Positions 20,858 through 33,491 of a stretch of 64,000 nucleotides of DNA are shown here, in pieces (the first letter of the stretch is position 1; each line of letters starts with the position of its first letter). Origin of the DNA: Hymenopellis radicata (Eukaryota; Basidiomycota; Agaricomycetes; Agaricales; Physalacriaceae); the NCBI GenBank assembly GCA_015501595.1, contig JADNRX010000168.1, positions 48,569-112,568 on the forward strand, in the 5' to 3' direction. The notes beneath the pieces are model-generated. The model had not been told where the DNA came from. It ran no database searches and was given only the letters and a program-made list of their open reading frames with translations. The position numbers were made by a program, and so were the translations under genes.

Positions 20858-22707
20858 TCAAGTCTTGACTTTGTAAGACCTACCAGCATGTCGACTATGA
20901 TTTGCCATATACGTCATAACAGCCACAATGAGTTTCAGCATTTCTGACGCCTCGGCCGCTTGACTTTGCATCGAGATATAGGAGATCAAAAACCGACACG
21001 CAGTCGCTAAAAGGCTCTGAAGGAATACAAAGTCAGCGGCAGGCATACTACATGGAGGAAGATCTTACGCTGAGGAAAGGATCAATATCGCTCAGGCCAG
21101 TCACATTGACAGCACGGAGCGTGCGACATATTAGACCGATGGACGTCAGGATACTTCCAGCGGCGTTAATATTTATATCAATAACCGGCAGATAGAGTTG
21201 AACCATGGCCGAATAGAGCAAGACGTGGACTAGCACCGCTCTCCCGGGATGCACAGTCTGTGGGAGTTCGTGCAGAGATATAAGCGTAGGACTGAACTGG
21301 GAGATGGACGATTCAAGTCTGTTGTAGTTGTTTAGAAACTGAGTCGGATCTAGTGCCGAGTGTCAGTTCCTCAAGACTATTTTCATTCTGATTAGTACCC
21401 ACTTCCTCTGCGTTGAAGCCCGTTCTGTACAGCTTGCTCGTATAGCACAGATGCTTTGGCGTGCTGAGCCAAAAGGGAATCGGAACCGGGGTCTTGTTGA
21501 CCTCGCAGCCAATTCGAAACTGTTCTCCCAGATAAGGAATTGGCGGGTACCAGATTCTGAGAAAGTGTCAGTCATCAAAACTCGATAAATGTGAAACCAC
21601 TCTTACTAGAGAATATCGCTGCATCTCCAATGGCCATGGGGTATCTATATCATCGTACGAAACATTGGATTCGCGGGTTGTCCAACAGTTATTCAAGGCG
21701 ACAACGGTCCAGAAAGCGCCAATCCTCTCGCCCTCTTCTACCAAGTCCTTGGAAGGAGCGACATTGATTGCCCTTTCGGTGCAGTTAGACGCCTGCGTCG
21801 AACCAATCTTATGGAAGCCAGCCCCAAAGACAATCGAGAGAGCGAGACCAGTATGATATCGCCCTTCCACCATACGCGCGTTCTTGAAGAAGTACTGCGC
21901 AAGCAGAACTTCCGCTTGAATTAATTGGACAATATTGTGCACGTAAGGCTGGACGAGACCGTGGGACGCGTCCTGAACTGCTCGTGTCAGATAGAGGCCC
22001 TCATGGTGTGATAGAGGTGTCGACGAGGACAAGTGAATGCCCCATAGGATGACTGTATTTGTCAATACTGTAATCAGCGCTTCAGAGTTGGGATCCAAAA
22101 ACGCAGCTGAAAAGCGATCTACATTGAGGAAAAACCAGTTTGCGGACGCGTATTTCAGGAAACGCTGCATTCTACATGACGGTGAGTGACTTGAGCTAAA
22201 ATGAGACACGCTGTATACCTACATCGCAGAGCGCACAGGAGGAGGAATGACCTGGGGAAGTTGGCGGTGGTTAGGTACCGTTCCCAGTTGATTTATCTTG
22301 TCTTACAACTACCACGATCGGTCAATGCAGTCGGAAAGCGGTATCGCGAACCCGACTTACTATCATTCAAGCCCGAAGACTGCGAAGAAGACGCCACAGG
22401 ACCTTCAATCTCCTTGATCCTGGATTCCAACTTGGCAATCTGTTCCTTGAGTTGCTGTGTCCGAGTGGGCCCGGAATTCGTAAACTCGCAGTCCTGGTAC
22501 GCGCGAGATGCACGGCAGGGGCCACATTGTGGTTTTACAGCATCACACCGCTACGTTGTTCCTCAGCACGAACAGAAGAACATCAAAACGCGAACTCACT
22601 ACTTTCCTACGTCTAGAAAGAAGGGTTGAGGAAGTACGATGAACGAGCGGGAGTCCTACTTACCTGCAGTTCAAGCAAGCTGATCCTTTCTCTAGAGGCT
22701 GGGACAT
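20858..22707 (-). CDS. Zn2Cys6 transcription factor with fungal-specific regulatory domain
   Basis: The start at 22707 reads MSQPLEKGSACLNCRRRK. The binuclear cluster is C-x2-C-x6-C-x6-C-x2-C-x8-C (ACLNCRRRKVRCDA, then PQCGPCRASRAYQDCEF). It is split by two introns around a 13-base exon (22612-22600). A coiled-coil linker follows (QQLKEQIAKLESRIKEIEG). After less certain exons near 22330-22190 comes the fungal_trans middle domain (LVQPYVHNIVQLIQAEVLLA, ARMVEGRYHTGLALSIV), then LLAQHAKASVLYEQAVQNGL, and the C-terminal helices to TGA 20858. The frame is intact in the parts I can follow. It lies between URC1-like (same strand, downstream) and dihydroorotase (divergent), so pyrimidine control is a fair guess but not shown. 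Confidence 0.85.
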
Positions 22708-23408
22708 GAAGATTTGATGGCGTCTGAAGACTGCCGTCTTGAAGCATTCTTATACGGTGATGCATCTGCGAGGTTCCGAATTCACTGGGCAAGGTACATG
22801 GCATGGTGTGACTTTGACTCGACCAGTCACCAACGCGTCGGTTGCAGCTCCAACGTTGTTAGTCAAACCGCGTTAACGACGAATGAGGAAAACGCGTTTT
22901 GTCATCTCACGTGAGCCGCGGAGTGCTACTTTTGACGGTGGTATCTGATATGCTAATGAGCCCGCAAATCAACCGCGTTCTCCGGGGAAAGAAGTGAAGC
23001 TACGTACCCATGATGGCGGAAAATGTCGGCTGGCAGGTCTGATCCCGGGTGGGTGTCGGTCATGAACACATCTTCGGGATATCTTTGAAGCCGCAAACAT
23101 GGAAGAGGATAGCCGGTTACGAGTAGTACGAGCGCAAATAGAGCAACATGCAAATGAGTAATTGTGGACTCTTCCGAGACCTAGGCAAAATTGAATTGAG
23201 GAGGCGAACTTCGGAATTGTCATGGAACCTCAGGTCATGAACAGAATACATTCGTCCGACGAAGAAGGAGCAGAGTCAAGGACACGTCGGCATACACCGT
23301 CATCAAATGGGTCGCTGGCTTCTAGAGTATTGAGTTTGACTTGGGCTGTCATGGTGGTGTGAAGCAGAAATCAACAAAGTCGATGACATCACATGGCCGT
23401 GTCGCATC
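22708..23408. other. divergent promoter region of the Zn2Cys6 gene and dihydroorotase
   Basis: Seven hundred bases between two divergent starts. A minus-strand frame from an ATG at 23352 begins with acidic residues, and a later segment (HVALFALVLLVTGYPL) looks like a membrane helix, so a small spliced gene is possible, but no exon pair joined cleanly. No pyrimidine-type CGG-N-CCG operator was confirmed by eye. Confidence 0.35.
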
Positions 23409-24594
23409 ATGGAAATCACCATCACCTCGCCTGCAGACTTTCATGTCCATCTTCGTCAGGGAGCCCTATCGCAACTTGTAACACCTCATGTACGCAAAGG
23501 AGGTTTCAAATTGGCCTATGTCATGGTAAATCTCTCTTCTTTAAGCCTTTTTTTTCTTGATCATCTTCGAGTAGCCCAATCTCAAACCACCTGTCACATC
23601 GACAGAACAGGCACTAGCCTACCAGGCAGAACTGAAAAAGATCGATGCAAATGTCGAATACCTCATGACCCTCTATCTCTCTCCAGAGCTTACCCCAGAT
23701 GAGATACGGAAGGCGAAGAAAGCAGGGATTGTCGGCGTCAAGTCATATCCACGCGGCGTGACCACCAACTCGGATGGCGGGATTGAATCCTATGAAATGT
23801 ACTATCCAATCTTTGAGGCCATGCAAGAGGTAGGCATGGTTTTGAACTTGCACGGAGAGATTCCTTCAGATGCCGACGCTGTAAGTCGTTTCTTACTTAC
23901 ATATCTGCCTCAATCTCATGCATGTCGCAGAATGTACATATCTTGAATGCAGAACCTAAGTTCTTGCCTCATCTTCTGTCTATCCACAAACACTTCCCCA
24001 ACTCCGTATTGTGCTGGAGCACGCCACTACACGCGCCGCTGTCGAGGCTGTGAAATCCTGTGGAGATACCGTGGCCTGTACAATCACTGCTCACCATCTC
24101 GCTCTTACCGTCGATGATTGGGCGGGACAAGCATGGAATTTCTGCAAGCCAGTGGCCAAATATCCGGATGATCGCCTAGCGTTGCGCGAAATCATTGCCC
24201 AAGGTATACAACCAAAAATATCCGCCTTGTCGCCGTCTTGATAAGTCTTTTCCCAGGACATCCTCGATTTTTCCTGGGGTCTGACTCGGCTCCTCATCCT
24301 CCTCATACAAAGTCCACGAGCACACCTTCACATGGATGTGCCGCTGGAATATACACACAACCCATTCTTCTACCCCTCGTCGCCCATATCCTTGACTCTT
24401 TCGGTCAACTGGACAAACTGCAAGGATTCGTGAGCACTTTCGGCCGGAAGTTCTATGGATTCCCGGCTGATGCTGAAGAGAAAGTACGCCTTCGGAAGAC
24501 CGAAGGGAAGGTCGTGGAGGAGGTGTATACCTTTGAGCAAGAAAGTGTCGTGCCCTTCTGGTCTGGGAAGGAAATCGCATGGGAAATTGTGTAG
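23409..24594 (+). CDS. URA4: dihydroorotase (pyrimidine biosynthesis, URA4 type)
   Basis: Cyclises carbamoyl-aspartate to dihydroorotate, step 3 of de novo UMP synthesis, in the cytosol. Exons 23409-23525, 23575-23880, 23931-24203 and 24257-24594. Metal and catalytic motifs are all visible: DFHVHLRQG (HxH), VGVKSYPRG (carbamylated Lys), LNLHGE, VLEHATT and LGSDSAPH (Asp). The length of about 345 residues is normal for class II (PyrC-like) enzymes. Exon 3 needs one extra base at the CCCC near 23999 to read HFPQLRIVLEHATT; as written the frame is lost there. Because the gene is normally needed for uridine prototrophy, a sequence error is the likeliest cause. Confidence 0.92.
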
Positions 24595-24930
24595 GCAGCC
24601 TGTACTCTGCATTTCGCGCCAAAGATAGCCGAGCTCGTCATCAGTCGCGATCGTTGTTCCCCATCTAACCTCCATGGCACTCCGCTTTCGACCACTAGAA
24701 ACGCCGGCTCCGTGTCCGCGCGCTAAGCCCTCTGCTTACTATTCCTCTTCAACAAGAGTAAACGCGTGCAGCTTGTTTCGTACCGCTGCCTTATCTCCAT
24801 TCGCCATTCGCGCGTTATCGTGGGGATGCTTATCGTGCGACCGTAAACCCCAACATCTCATTCTCCTATATATCCCCATACTCGTCTTGGAGACCGGCCT
24901 TGCCATGTTCGCCCATCTTGATCACACACC

Positions 24931-26680
24931 ATGACGGCGACTGTCCTACCCTACGATATTTGGGAATGTATCTCTGTGTACATTCCAGAGCCTCAGCTCC
25001 TGACGCTCTATGGTCTCAACCGGGCACTGCACTGTGCTGCCATGAATAAGAAATACAGAACTATCGAGTTTGACGACTTTGACGACGAGAAGATGGAGCT
25101 TTTGGAGCGCCTCAGGTACGTCTGCTCTCGTCCACAGAGTAACTACTAAACATAGGATGTCTCAATAGGGACCCTATCGTCGCCAGACGTGTCAAGAGGC
25201 TCCACGTCGATACCCATGCCGTCTTCACCTCGCATCATCGCCGCGGGTCGACCATCTACTCCTCAGACGAAATCATTCGTGCCATGACAGGAGCCCTTGA
25301 AGGAATGCACAACATTCAAGAATTTCACGTGAATTGGCGCGACCACATTTTCTCGCACGACTTGATCCCATTTCTGTCCGCTGCCTGGAAGCGTCTCGCG
25401 CCTACCATTTGCGTCCTCCACCTAACTGCTCCTGCGGGGCGGTTCGGAACGTTGCTGGGGTTGGCGGCGCATCATTCCTTCCCATCACTGCATGCTATCG
25501 AGTTGTTGTTGGACCGGTGGGCGACGCCCATGGGGATGATCCTTCCCATACCGTGTCTCGATTCATCAACAACGCCCGCATCAATTTGCAGAGCTTGGTT
25601 ATCAGGTCACACGTTGATATCAACGGCTCTATCGCTTCGTTCGTAACGTTTCCCCGTCTATCCCGATTATCCCTGGTTCTCCCGACGCTGGAAGAAGCCA
25701 CCTTGCTTCCCTTTACAATAAACATGCAGATACCCTGTCCAGCGTGGAATGGGGCGTTGCTGCCACGGATGTGGACGACGATGTGGAGAGGCTGGATCGT
25801 ACTATCGCGGCGCTTTGCTCCAGTGAAGACTTGACGGCTATGAGGACTCTTGGCCTCTATATAACCTCTTCCTCGTTTGTGACAGCACTCGGCGCCATCG
25901 ACCGCAACATATATACCCTAACAAGTCTTCATTTGGACGGACTGGCATTCGACATGGATCAGCTTGGAGAACTATCCGGCACATTCAAACAAGCTGGCGT
26001 ACTGGAGGAGTTGAAGTTGACCGTCGACGTGCTTGCGCTGGATGTTGTGGAGGTGTTATCTCGACTTCCGTCCTCGTTGCTTTCCCTTAATCTCGCTTTC
26101 CATCACATGTTATCTGTTGAGCAGGTCCGTGCGTCGCTCTACAGCCTCAAGTAGTAGTCTGACTTTTGTCAACAGTGGTCTACCGAAGATCGTCCTGCGA
26201 TAAACGTACACCGCCTGCAACATCTTGACGTGCACGGCGTCAGCATGTACCTATCTCTAGACGGGGCCAAGGTCCTTTTGAAAGCTTTCGTGCACTACAT
26301 GGCCATATCATCATCCTTGGAATCGCTCGACCTCGTCGTGCACACACTCAACCCACAGCTCATCGACGCTCTCGCGTCGTCTGTGCCCCGTCTATACTCC
26401 ATATGGCTACGCATCATAGAACTCAACGGAGAAGATGATAATGATGAGAGGTGGATGACCCGTTTGGTGTGTGTCTTTCATAGAACGTGTCGTCTGATCT
26501 AACTGCTGCTTTCAGGGTTCTTTTGAGGTGGATATGAAGTCGCGGACTTTTCCGACATGGTCACTTGAGGAAGCTAGAATCACCTCAACTTATTTCGACG
26601 GGACCACCGTCAGAAGGACGGAGCATTCCGAAATAGTCGGCGTGCTTGCAAAATCTATACCCAGTATGATGTCGCTGTGA
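24931..26680 (+). CDS. F-box-like protein with leucine-rich repeats
   Basis: The N-terminal 40 residues resemble a basidiomycete F-box (LPYDIWECISVYIPEPQLL), which recruits SCF ubiquitin ligase. Exon 1 ends at 25115. The rest is a series of degenerate leucine-rich segments (ICVLHLTAPAGR, LQSLVIRSHVDINGS, LSRLSLVLPTLEEAT, LTSLHLDGLAF, LEELKLTVDVLAL, LESLDLVVHTL). The last exon ends SMMSL and TGA at 26680. Two one-base frame breaks occur without introns: at the GGGG near 25533 (needs a G to read PMGDDPSHTVSRFIN) and near 25708 (to reach YNKHADTLSSVEWG). Such genes are numerous and fast-evolving in mushrooms, so mild decay and sequence error are both plausible. Confidence 0.75.
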
Positions 26681-26919
26681 TGGTTTGGAGAAGAAGCATT
26701 ATTACCTAGTCTCAGTACGCAGACAAAGGGAGCCATTCGTTCCCTCTACTATAACTCGAGATTCTACTTCGCTTTCCTGGATATTACAATGTGATCTTCT
26801 ATTTATTCGCTGTTACATCGGATTGTCCACGTTCATTAATACAGAAGCTGGGAATGCTACAGATTCATGTCTGTCTAAGAAGATATTATTAATGTGAGAG
26901 TCCTCGTATCTCGGCGCGC

Positions 26920-29587
26920 TCAATCGCAGCCATCCACTAATGAATTTTTTGGGATAGTCTGTCCGTAGCCGTCGACCCATGTCGTCAGATTGGGGTTCAC
27001 GTACGCTTCTTGATATCTTTCATAGTGAAGACGCCATCAGCTTGTCATAAAAGCAACCCATGTATCGACGACTTACGTGCTAATGTACTCCTACGGATAC
27101 GAGTGAGCTGACAGTGTCCATTTCCTAAAATAAAAAACGACTCACCGCGGTAGGAAAGTCATCTGGGTCACAGCCCAAGTTGATCTTGCTGGGATCCTGG
27201 TACACCCGCACGTAGTCGATGAGCATGTACACAGGAAACACCATGTCATCTAAATCGATGGAGCCAAAGTTGTAGGACATGCCCAGGTTCGCGATCAAGT
27301 ACTACAGACAGCCAATGATCAGATTAGCGTAGGGATGAAGCAAGTGCGATTTATACCATTGGCTCTTGTGGAACCGGTCTAGCCGAGATGTTGACTCCAG
27401 TATCAGCACCCACTCCGGCGGCGTTGATGGTCCATGCGAGGGTGCCGTTGTTGACCCAGCTGATATACTATACGCACATGCATATTAGCGCCGTGCCAGT
27501 CGAGTGAATAAAACGTTACTCACAGCGTCGTCTGCGTCATAGCCTAAAGTAGAGATATCTCGTCAATCAACAGTTTCGAACGTCGGTTGGCGGCCAACTT
27601 GCCAGGTTTATACTGAGGGAAAGATGAGCGACGAACATTGATGGATGAATAGCCAACCCACCTCAAACGCGTACACCGAAAAGCACCCCTCTTCATATTG
27701 ATAACACGCTTGAGCCGTTTCCGAGACCACAGAAGTCGATTGCTGATAATCTCCTCCAATATAGGAATTGAGCGTCGACACCGTAGAATCTGCGATGACC
27801 AAATTGGCCGAGCTGTTGTCCCACACATAGCCTTCGTTGAAAGGCTAAATAAACCACAATGAGCTGGGGCGAGAAGAGAAAGTGGAGCTAGACGCATACA
27901 GCCCATTGCCCCGACTGCGAGACATAACCAATACCGTCAGTGACCTGTTTGCAAATGAGTACCGCACTGCGAGCTGCGCGACTGCGAAGAGGCATGCCTG
28001 GGCTTCAAACATATCAATTTCGGGTGCTGCGCGGCCAACGTATGTGCCGTCGCTGTGCTTTGGGCCCGGATGGCTCTCGCCATCGCACGTGCAACGCGAT
28101 AGCCTCTGTCCAGGAAGATAAGACAGCTCGTAATTCGAGGATTCGTAACCGCTCGTAGTTGCGGCGGTGGGTTTGCCGTCGATGGTCTGGTTAGCTGCTG
28201 TACCGACGTCGCATGCGTCGTATGAATATGGCCACTAGAAGGTTGTATGAGGACGGGAAGAAAGAAAGGATTTGGGTATCGACGCACAGTTCCCTCGAGT
28301 GTGGCACCATAACCAGCACGTCCAAGGTTACCCATTGTCCATACAGCTGGCCATAAGCCTTGCACATCGGCGGCTCCAGGAAGCTGGACACCAACTTCGA
28401 AAAGGCCGCCTGTATAGCAGAACTTGTTCCTGGGTATCGAGAGTCAACAGCTTCTCAGCTGGGAGGATAGAAGCTATTCACCATGTCGACAGCATGCCTG
28501 CGAAAGGATTAGACGTATCGTCTGGACGGTATTAGAACAAACGCACCTCCACGGTAATCCAGACCATGGGTTGGCTTTGCGGAAAGCGTAATGTTCAATG
28601 CGCCGCCCACGGTGGTTATGGCAGCTGGGTCATACCATTCCAAGTTGTTCGTTGACTAAAGCTCAATGTCAGGAAGCTCGGACGAGTCCCAAGTAAGTAC
28701 GTACGTACCCAATAATGAAGGTCAACGGCCTCCCAGTATGGATCATCCCCTGGATAGAAAGTCCTTCCTTCCTGCTCGAATTCATCCGAAAATACTAGGA
28801 CCCACTCTGACCCGTCCCGATAGCTGGTCTTTGTGTAAGCCGATTCTGGAGTGTCGCGGTCTATAAGCCCAAAGTTGCCATTCGGGTATCTAGGTCATGT
28901 TTGTCACAACAAGAAATGAGAGATCATCACAGAAAGGAATACCTGTCCAGTTGCATTGACTCCCAGTAAATTAGAGCCAGAGCTGGATGAGTTTAGTTGG
29001 TCTCGAACGTAAGTCATCACTGGATAACCCAAGCTAAACTGGATCAGACGTCAGGCAAAGAGCAAGAGAGTGAAAGCCCACAAAAGCATGAGGATCCCGA
29101 TGCATAGGATGAATAGGCATCCTAAATTGGCGATCCCTCGGCTGGAAAAGGATATGTTACCATCGTCGTCGACAATTTTGCCGTTTCGGACTGTCGGGGT
29201 GTGAAGCTCATCGTCGGGCTCGGCTACGTTGGGAGACACATTGGATCCCCATGTCCGTGGGTCCGCACCAAGCGAAAACTAAACGAGGCTCAATAAGAGA
29301 GCTAGTGCCTCAAGAAAATTAAGCACTTGGTCAGAAATCGAGTGTATTCTTGACGATGTTGACGTAGCGCCGTAGCGTGTTTCCGCCTAGTACCAGCGTT
29401 CAGAAAGTTTCGTCAATGGGGAGGCTTCTCGCGCACCCAAGATTCCCGAGGATTTGGGACAGACGGCCAATGTGGTGCGACGGTTGAAGATGGAGAAATC
29501 AGACTGGCGGTCGACTCTTCGAAGTGACCGCGTCGCGAGGTCATGGAGAGAGGAAGGAGGGCAAAGGAGGTCTGAATATTTAGCCAT
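26920..29587 (-). CDS. KRE6/SKN1-type beta-1,6-glucan synthesis protein (GH16 fold)
   Basis: Type II membrane glycoprotein of the secretory pathway needed for cell-wall beta-1,6-glucan. Exon 1 is 29587-29393; exon 2 from 29278 adds [13 protein letters not shown] and a transmembrane helix ([17 protein letters not shown]). The luminal GH16-like domain has [32 protein letters not shown], then [20 protein letters not shown] and [12 protein letters not shown]. The acidic catalytic-type motif EIDMFEAQ is present. Later parts include [37 protein letters not shown] and [10 protein letters not shown]. The last exon ends [21 protein letters not shown] and TGA at 26920. There are about ten introns, and no frame break in what I followed. 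Family assignment is very secure. Confidence 0.9.
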
Positions 29588-30629
29588 AGGTCTCTATAAA
29601 GGCCTTTCCGTTCGCCAGGACGTTATTAATAGAGCCTTCGCGCTGCGGTACACAAAAACGCGAAGGAGCGCACAAGTGATTGTCCTGGCGTTTAAGCTGT
29701 CGCGTGAAAAACTGACGCAGAGATGGTCATCTTGTAAGTAGATCAAAGCGTTGGAACGAAAACAAAGGATCAGAGTGGCTTTAGAAGAGAACTACCGAGA
29801 CGATGGTATTACTGAAGCAAACGAGGCTCGGAATATGCCGTCGGCGCAGGAAAGGTACTCCATGCGCCATGTGGGGCTAAGGCTACTGTCAATGAACATC
29901 TGGACATTTGGACAGGTCACTCCGAGAATCCTTCCGTCTAGGGGATTCACCGTCAACTATATATTGACTAGGAACCAGCTAGGAACCTACGTACGTGAGA
30001 ACCCAATAGTCGATATGAAGACACAACTGCAGCTTCTACCATTCAAAGCATGTGAAGCTCATCAGAACATTGAGGCGGGGGAAGGTTTCGCACCATGCTG
30101 CAATCCGCCATGCCGAAAAGCGTGCCATATCCCGAAATGGACGTCTACACGTACGAGATAAACTTTTATATTTCGGCATGTATGGCATAGTCTGTAGATG
30201 AAGCTCGACATCAAGCAACGCGAAATGGTCGTCAAGATGACGGTTATGAGGCCGAAATCCGTTGATGTAGTGTGGGCTTTGTGTGGGCTACTGGCTCAAA
30301 GTATGAGAATACTGACATGGCGAATTGAGAAAGAAACAGGAGCATAGGAGCTGCGCCACCAGAGGTACACATGGCCGGCGATCGATACACAGGTCCGGTA
30401 AGATCTTAATTAAGGTGAGTAAGATCCGTGCAGTATATGCTACGCGCTAGAGACGCGCAAGGACGAGCAGAGTCCGCGTAACAGCATGGCCAGAGCAGTG
30501 CCATAACGAACAGCAACCTTGTCCTGGCAGCCCCATTCTGGAAGAGAACATGGACGGCGTACAACATGCAAGAGCAGCATCATTTTGTCACAAGTCACGG
30601 TGACCATTCTCTTTCTTTTCTCCTCGATA
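29588..30629. other. long intergenic region
   Basis: About 1 kb between divergent genes (KRE6/SKN1 minus, Ser/Pro-rich protein plus). An uninterrupted 136-codon frame at 29751-30161 has no recognisable features and is probably chance. No RNA gene or repeat was recognised. Confidence 0.4.
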
Positions 30630-32417
30630 ATGTCCAGGAAAACGGCGGGCGTGCCCCTCCTGCTCGAGTCATTCCCTGAACCACCTTCGTTTATCCCGCC
30701 CTCGCCGTCCGTCGCTATCAATCCACCGCCGTCGCGCCCACCAGCGTCGCCCCTGCCACCCGTCCCAGGTCCTTCCCGTTTCTCCTGGCACGATGCACAG
30801 CGTTTGCTCGGTACTAGAGACGACTCGATATCCCGTATATCCATGCACGACTTGCCCGCTGCTGACGACGACGACGACGACGACGACGAAGCCATAATCA
30901 CCTCCGCTGCTGCGGCTGTTTCAGCAAAGAGAGCATCATCCGTGCGAAGCTGGAAGAGCACGTTCTCAGACCGCAGCGTTCGCCTATTGCTCTCTCCCAG
31001 TCCACGTCCTCCATTCCCACAGGGCGGTCCGTCTCGCCTGAGATCACCGATATTATATCCCGAACACCCCGTCCTCGCCGCAGTGCATCCACCACATTTT
31101 CTGTACGATCTACGTCTACATCTCGACCGCCTTCATCCACTCGCAGACGGGCATCCTCGCCTATCGGATTGGCCTACGACCGCAGCAGCACGTTCACCGC
31201 GGCGTCAACCTGGGAAGACAATTTCATTGATGACTATGGCGAGCTCGAAAGACAGCTGGAAGGCGAAGGAAGCGACTCGGATTCCAGTTTAGACTTGCAC
31301 ACTCCGCTTCCGTACGTGTTCTCTGCTGCCTGTCCAACTCAACCCACTTATCGGCTCACCCAGTCACCTCATGGTGAAGCAAGGGCTACTTTCTCCAAAG
31401 TCCAAGCTTCTTCCAAAGTCGACGTCCATGGATTCATTGACGAGTGACGAAGGAATTGATCCGAGAGCAAGTACGATTAGCGTTGGTCAGTCTGACAGGA
31501 ACTGCTTCTTGCTTTTATACGGGTGCCTGACGTTCAATCAGATACTACTAAATCGACCAAATCTTCGATTCTGAAGGATTCCCGTGACACGCCTCGTCGA
31601 CGAGTCAGACACAAGGATGGCAAACTCTTGCGTGGTGGCATAGGTTTGACTACCGGCTTAGGATGGAGTGACAGGTAAGATCCTACCCCACTTGTTGACA
31701 CATGGAACTCACCATTACATCAGTGAGGATGAAGATGCGCCGTCGCCGCTTACACGGAGGATATCATCGCTTAATCTCCGTCGTGCTGCAAGCGAAGCAG
31801 GTTCGGAAGATTACCAGAGTCTTCGCTTGCAGTCATCGTCCTCCAGCTTGGCTTCTGGTTGGCGTTCGACGATGAGTTCTGGATATAGTGTTTCTCGGCC
31901 GCGTCTCTCGTCCTCGTCATCCTTGTCTTCGTTTCATCCTCCGCGTTCACGTAATTCGTCCACGTCGACGTCCTCTTCGTACAATCATCCTCCTGTAACG
32001 ATTCGCGGCTTCGACAAGGCCTTCCAGCAAGGCCTCATGGAGGAGGACGAGATATTCAAAGCCCCCAGAGCGCCGACAAGTCCGACATCCCCTTCAGTTG
32101 ACAAAGACAAACTGCTTCCGTCCTTACCAAATCCAAGGACGGGCAGTATACGCAGACCCTCAAAGATACAGGTACAGGCAGACCAGGCGTCTCGGCTGGG
32201 CGTTTCGCCAGTAAATACCCTGGAGAGGAAGAGAAGTAAGAGCATGTACACCAGCGGGGCTCCGAGGGCCCTCAAACTACCCACGCGCGCAATCAGTGGA
32301 ACACCTACTACCAGTCAACGGCCGGTGCCCGTTCCTAGGATACCGCTGGGTTCTACAGGACTGAAACCTAGGACTGGTACAGGAATGGTGTATAGATCGA
32401 GCGGAATAGCACTATGA
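30630..32417 (+). CDS. Ser/Pro/Arg-rich low-complexity protein, unknown function
   Basis: Family not recognised. It starts MSRKTAGVPLLLESFPEPP and has a proline-rich N-terminus, an aspartate tract (eight Asp near residue 80), long Ser/Arg stretches, and basic segments such as NTLERKRSKSMYTSG. It ends YRSSGIAL and TGA at 32417. At least four exons can be joined: CCGCTTCC to 31312, then from about 31362; others from about 31542 and 31723. A frame change near 30975 has no fitting intron and looks like a one-base indel. The composition predicts a largely disordered, possibly phosphorylated cytoskeletal or signalling protein, but that is only inference from composition. Confidence 0.65.
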
Positions 32418-33491
32418 TGATGATGATGTTGATGATAGAGGAGGGAATGAAGTTTATGGCATCCATTTGGTTATTTTACCCTACAGGATTTATACCTACG
32501 TTTTTCATTTCCGTGTCCTTTTTCGTGGATTTGTTTGTTTTTCCTATACCACCGACACCCTGTTCATCCTATTCCCCACCCAGCGTCCCAGTTGTACAAT
32601 ACATTCTTTTTACGGGCTATGCTAATCTATATCCACAACGTTGTAGTTTAATCCCCCTCCCTTTGTTGCAGTCGAATGTTGACTTTTGTGTTACGTGAAG
32701 GTTTCCAGGGTTCCTGAGTGGTACTTTCGAGACGTACGGCACAGCATGTCAATTAGTCTAAAGTGTCGTGATTATTACGCCACACTATCTCCACCGGGTA
32801 GACTCGTTGCCTATTTTATCGCCTTCCGAGGGAGGCGGCACGGCGAAATGCAAGCCCCGGGTGTTGCCACAGGACAGTAAGAAGCTGATTCTTGTGGGTG
32901 CGGTGAACTTCACAGGCGAAAGTTCTGGTCGGCTTGGTTTCCAGTAACCTGATGGGCCTCCGATGCCCTAAGGAGTATCCTTGCTTTTTCTACAGCCACG
33001 TTGCGGAAGATACCTCCAGCGCCACGTATTCTTGTTGTCGTAAAGCATTCACTTAATGTGAGAGGGGATATCACGGCGCCGCGGCTGAGTTGGATTAGGA
33101 CGCGGACGCGGACAGTGAGCTACGAGGCTGTGGTCGAATTCAAGGTCGGAAATGCTTAGTCCCGGAGATACACGAGTGGTCAAATCCTGTCTTTCGCGCG
33201 TTGTACTGGAAGAATCCCGAGGCATTCCACATGAAGGCGCAAGTAGCACGAGCCGAACTAGGAGCAGCTCTGGGTGCTAACCATTAAAAGGAGGAGATAT
33301 CAGGAGTTCCAAGACGATGTCTGGAGCGGTGCGTCAGCTATACTTCAAGGAAGCTGATCAGGGGTCGGGCCGGGTCACTTTAGAAGGCTGGACACGACCA
33401 TCATGTGCCTCCATCTCCTTAAAAACTGCCATCATTCACCGTCTAAGTGTACGCCAGGCGCTGACCTCAATTATACAGGCGCACCAGAACT
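32418..33491. other. intergenic
   Basis: 3' flank of the Ser-rich gene and 5' flank of the aldolase, both on plus. T-rich stretch at 32460-32660. No coding or repeat signal trusted. Confidence 0.45.

Noticed and set aside
29751..30161. Uninterrupted 136-codon frame on plus
   Set aside because: No start context, domain, codon bias or conserved motif that I can see. The genes around it are spliced, and a frame of this length is expected by chance.
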